Source: Candidatus Sulfotelmatobacter sp. (GTDB taxonomy: Bacteria; Acidobacteriota; Terriglobia; Terriglobales; Acidobacteriaceae). From it: a stretch of 5,669 nt of DNA. Position 1 is the first letter of the stretch; each line of letters begins with the position of its first letter. Shown here in pieces: positions 5,465 to 5,669 of the stretch. The position numbers were made by a program, and so were the translations under genes. The DNA lies in assembly GCA_030037515.1 (NCBI GenBank), contig JASHRE010000783.1, positions 1 through 5,669 of the forward strand, written 5' to 3'. The notes under the pieces are model-generated. The model was not told the DNA's origin. It worked only from the letters and a program-made list of their open reading frames with translations, and did no database searches.

Positions 5465-5669
5465 TTACCTGACCACCAGCACTTCCCGCACATTGTCGCG
5501 GGCGAGGAAGAACTTGATCGACGCGAAATCGCGGAAGAGCGTCTCGATGTGCCGGTTATTGAAGACCCTTTGCAGGCGAAAGCCGTCGGCGATGGCGGTG
5601 TGAACTGCGCCGGTGGGTCCGCGACGGGCTTCGCGGCGAAGAATGATTCGTTGCATTTCCAAAATGTCC
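5465..5669 (-). CDS. C-terminal end of an unrecognised protein (5' end beyond window)
   Basis: An open minus-strand frame enters from the right edge (first whole codon 5668-5666) and stops at TAA 5467-5465, giving 67 visible residues that end FFLARDNVREVLVVR. Most codons end in G or C, as in the confirmed genes, which supports real coding. No stop or compelling start is present before the edge: ATG 5656 or TTG 5662 are possible starts, but the frame stays open past both. The sequence mixes basic stretches (IILRREARR) with a mixed alpha/beta-looking end and has no transmembrane segment or motif I can name. It converges on the methyltransferase across a 65-base spacer holding two hairpins. Function unknown. 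Confidence 0.5.
   Translation of the reverse strand, partial: DILEMQRIILRREARRGPTGAVHTAIADGFRLQRVFNNRHIETLFRDFASIKFFLARDNVREVLVVR

Overview
The window most likely comes from a soil-type Acidobacteriota (Terriglobia / Koribacter-like) chromosome. This is inferred from the GC-rich Gram-negative gene content, the style of the proteins and the short TTCG-centred intergenic repeats; no rRNA or other marker gene confirms it. It holds three complete and well-recognised proteins with clear partners (response regulator, Spy/CpxP-like periplasmic protein, ABC exporter subunit), a complete methyltransferase, a probable small membrane protein, and two genes cut by the window edges. I see no tRNA, rRNA, CRISPR, insertion sequence or phage gene, and no gene-free stretch longer than about 220 bases.

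Left part (1-2431): a Cpx-like envelope-stress locus. A CpxA-like sensor kinase (1-879, minus; its ATPase domain lies beyond the left edge) follows a CpxR-like regulator (995-1702, minus). Diverging from them is a Spy/CpxP-like LTxxQ-motif periplasmic protein (1925-2431, plus). In E. coli cpxP and cpxRA are also divergent. The 222-base divergent intergenic region carries an array of TTGAC/TTTAC pentamers at 10-11 base spacing (1810-1845). Read on the minus strand this is GTAAA-N6-GTCAA-N5-GTAAA-N5-GTCAA, closely resembling the E. coli CpxR box (two GTAAA a half-dozen bases apart). The likely circuit is: kinase senses envelope state, the phosphorylated regulator binds the array and switches on the periplasmic protein and perhaps its own operon.

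Middle (2432-4588): a 60-residue single-span membrane protein, an intergenic repeat, and a 579-residue half-size ABC exporter with a probable extended -10 promoter close to its start. Its Walker B ends in Asp-Asp rather than Asp-Glu, as in the degenerate-site subunit of heterodimeric exporters, yet no partner subunit lies next to it.

Right part (4589-5669): a spacer with a tandem 15-base repeat containing two perfect TTGACA hexamers, a class I SAM-dependent methyltransferase (4722-5399), two adjacent hairpins in a 65-base convergent spacer, and the C-terminal end of an unrecognised minus-strand protein (5465-5669).
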